A DNA stretch of 64,000 nt. Origin: Gramella sp. KN1008. GTDB lineage: Bacteria; Bacteroidota; Bacteroidia; Flavobacteriales; Flavobacteriaceae. Below the pieces are notes generated by a model that did not search any database, had not been told where the DNA came from, and saw only the letters and a list, made by a program, of their open reading frames with translations. The position numbers and the translations under genes were made by a program. Shown here piece by piece: positions 63,601 through 64,000 of this stretch; within the stretch, counting starts at the first letter, position 1, and every line of letters begins with the position of its first letter. The DNA lies in NCBI RefSeq assembly GCF_004332155.1, contig NZ_SJDV01000005.1:140237-204236 (forward strand). The letters run 5' to 3'.

Positions 63601-63644
63601 AAAAGAAAAAGAAACCTCAGACTGAAGAAGCTGCTACGGCTTAA
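60642..63644 (+). CDS. secDF: Fused protein translocase subunit SecDF
   Basis: A 1,000-residue fusion of SecD and SecF in one polypeptide. It uses the proton-motive force to aid Sec-dependent export. The N-terminal helix (about 6-28) is followed by the periplasmic P1 domain, which carries an acidic low-complexity insertion (about 268-305). The SecD membrane block (about 505-645) includes [28 protein letters not shown], and the SecF block (about 670-990) includes [23 protein letters not shown]. The fusion is normal in Bacteroidota. It has its own promoter and terminator. Confidence 0.97.
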   Translation: [1000 protein letters not shown]

Positions 63645-63670
63645 TCTCAGTTAGATAATTATAATTGAAA

Positions 63671-63700
63671 AAGGCTTTCCAGATGGAAAGCCTTTTTTAT
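63671..63700. terminator. Bidirectional terminator after secDF
   Basis: AAGGCTTTCC (63671-63680) pairs with GGAAAGCCTT (63685-63694) around AGAT, with A- and T-runs on either side, serving secDF and the convergent DUF192 gene. Confidence 0.92.
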
Positions 63701-63720
63701 TTTTCGATAGATAAAGAAAT

Positions 63721-64000
63721 TTATTCTTCGGACTCCGTTCGGTAAAAACTAAACTTATCACCTTTCTCTAAAGTCCACTCATTAGAAAGTCCTGCATTTA
63801 CCTCAAGTACAAATTGGGCAGGAAGTTCAGAAGAGAGTGTATTTTCACTTCTGGGGGTCGCATTAGCCTGTATACTTACCAGACTGCTATCTGCATCATA
63901 ATAGATGATATCCAGAGGGAAATAGGTGTTTTTCATGTAGAAATTTCTCACTTTCTCGTCCCGGTAGATAAAAAGCATGCCCTGGGAATTTTCCATTGCT
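63721..64000 (-). CDS. DUF192 family protein (partial, cut by the window edge)
   Basis: The C-terminal 92 residues or so of a DUF192 protein, read leftward and running off the right edge. SQGMLFIYRDEKVRNFYMKNTYFPLDIIYYD is the core DUF192 pattern. A Met at 63996 is in frame, but family members have another 40-60 residues, including a signal peptide, before this point, so the real start is outside the window. DUF192 proteins are exported proteins of unknown role. It shares a terminator with secDF. Confidence 0.8.
   Translation of the reverse strand, partial: AMENSQGMLFIYRDEKVRNFYMKNTYFPLDIIYYDADSSLVSIQANATPRSENTLSSELPAQFVLEVNAGLSNEWTLEKGDKFSFYRTESEE

Overview
The window is chromosomal DNA from a marine-type member of the Flavobacteriaceae (Bacteroidota), probably close to Gramella/Christiangramia. 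This is inferred from the gliding genes gldB and gldC, a SusC/SusD outer-membrane pair, a fused secDF, a flavobacterial-type DnaG, promoter boxes of the TAnnTTTG type instead of sigma-70 -10/-35 boxes, and the lack of Shine-Dalgarno sequences. I saw no tRNA, rRNA, CRISPR array, transposase or prophage, and base composition looks uniform.

Layout. 1-5.6 kb: two tandem amidinohydrolase-fold enzymes (the second CtlX-like), a BCCT transporter, a YbjT-like SDR protein and two small proteins. 5.7-14.7 kb: argS, an unassigned cysteine-containing 597-residue protein, ffh, folD, a DUF1232 protein, an AI-2E-type permease, a VOC protein and a rluF-like pseudouridine synthase. 14.8-17.3 kb: a sigma factor, a one-pass membrane protein and an outer-membrane protein in a row. 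17.4-24 kb: dnaG, an atypical LuxR-type response regulator, nadE, gldB-gldC, a small conserved protein, engB and an alpha/beta hydrolase. 24.2-39.9 kb: a nearly complete dcw cluster, mraZ-rsmH-ftsL-pbp-murE-mraY-murD-ftsW-murG-murC-ftsQ-ftsA-ftsZ. It is preceded by a likely MraZ operator and interrupted by one palindromic repeat between murD and ftsW. murF, murB and ddl are not in it.

40.2-53.1 kb: a HerA-like ATPase and then a run rich in peptidoglycan- and peptide-acting enzymes (beta-lactamase-fold serine hydrolase, LD-carboxypeptidase, PBP4-type DD-peptidase, AmpD-type amidase, M14 carboxypeptidase) on both sides of a SusC/SusD pair. I read this as a candidate system for release and uptake of muropeptides or other peptides. 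53.1-64 kb: queE, a DUF2911 protein, asnB, gyrB, an outer-membrane protein, mdh, secDF and a DUF192 gene cut by the window edge.

Most transcription units end in clear hairpin-plus-T terminators, several shared by convergent genes. The most notable departures from the ordinary are the DnaG with all four zinc-ligand positions replaced, the response regulator with Glu at the phospho-acceptor position, the 10-bp-spaced GTGGTAA repeats before mraZ, the inverted repeat framing the susC promoter region, and the peptidoglycan-enzyme/SusCD neighbourhood.
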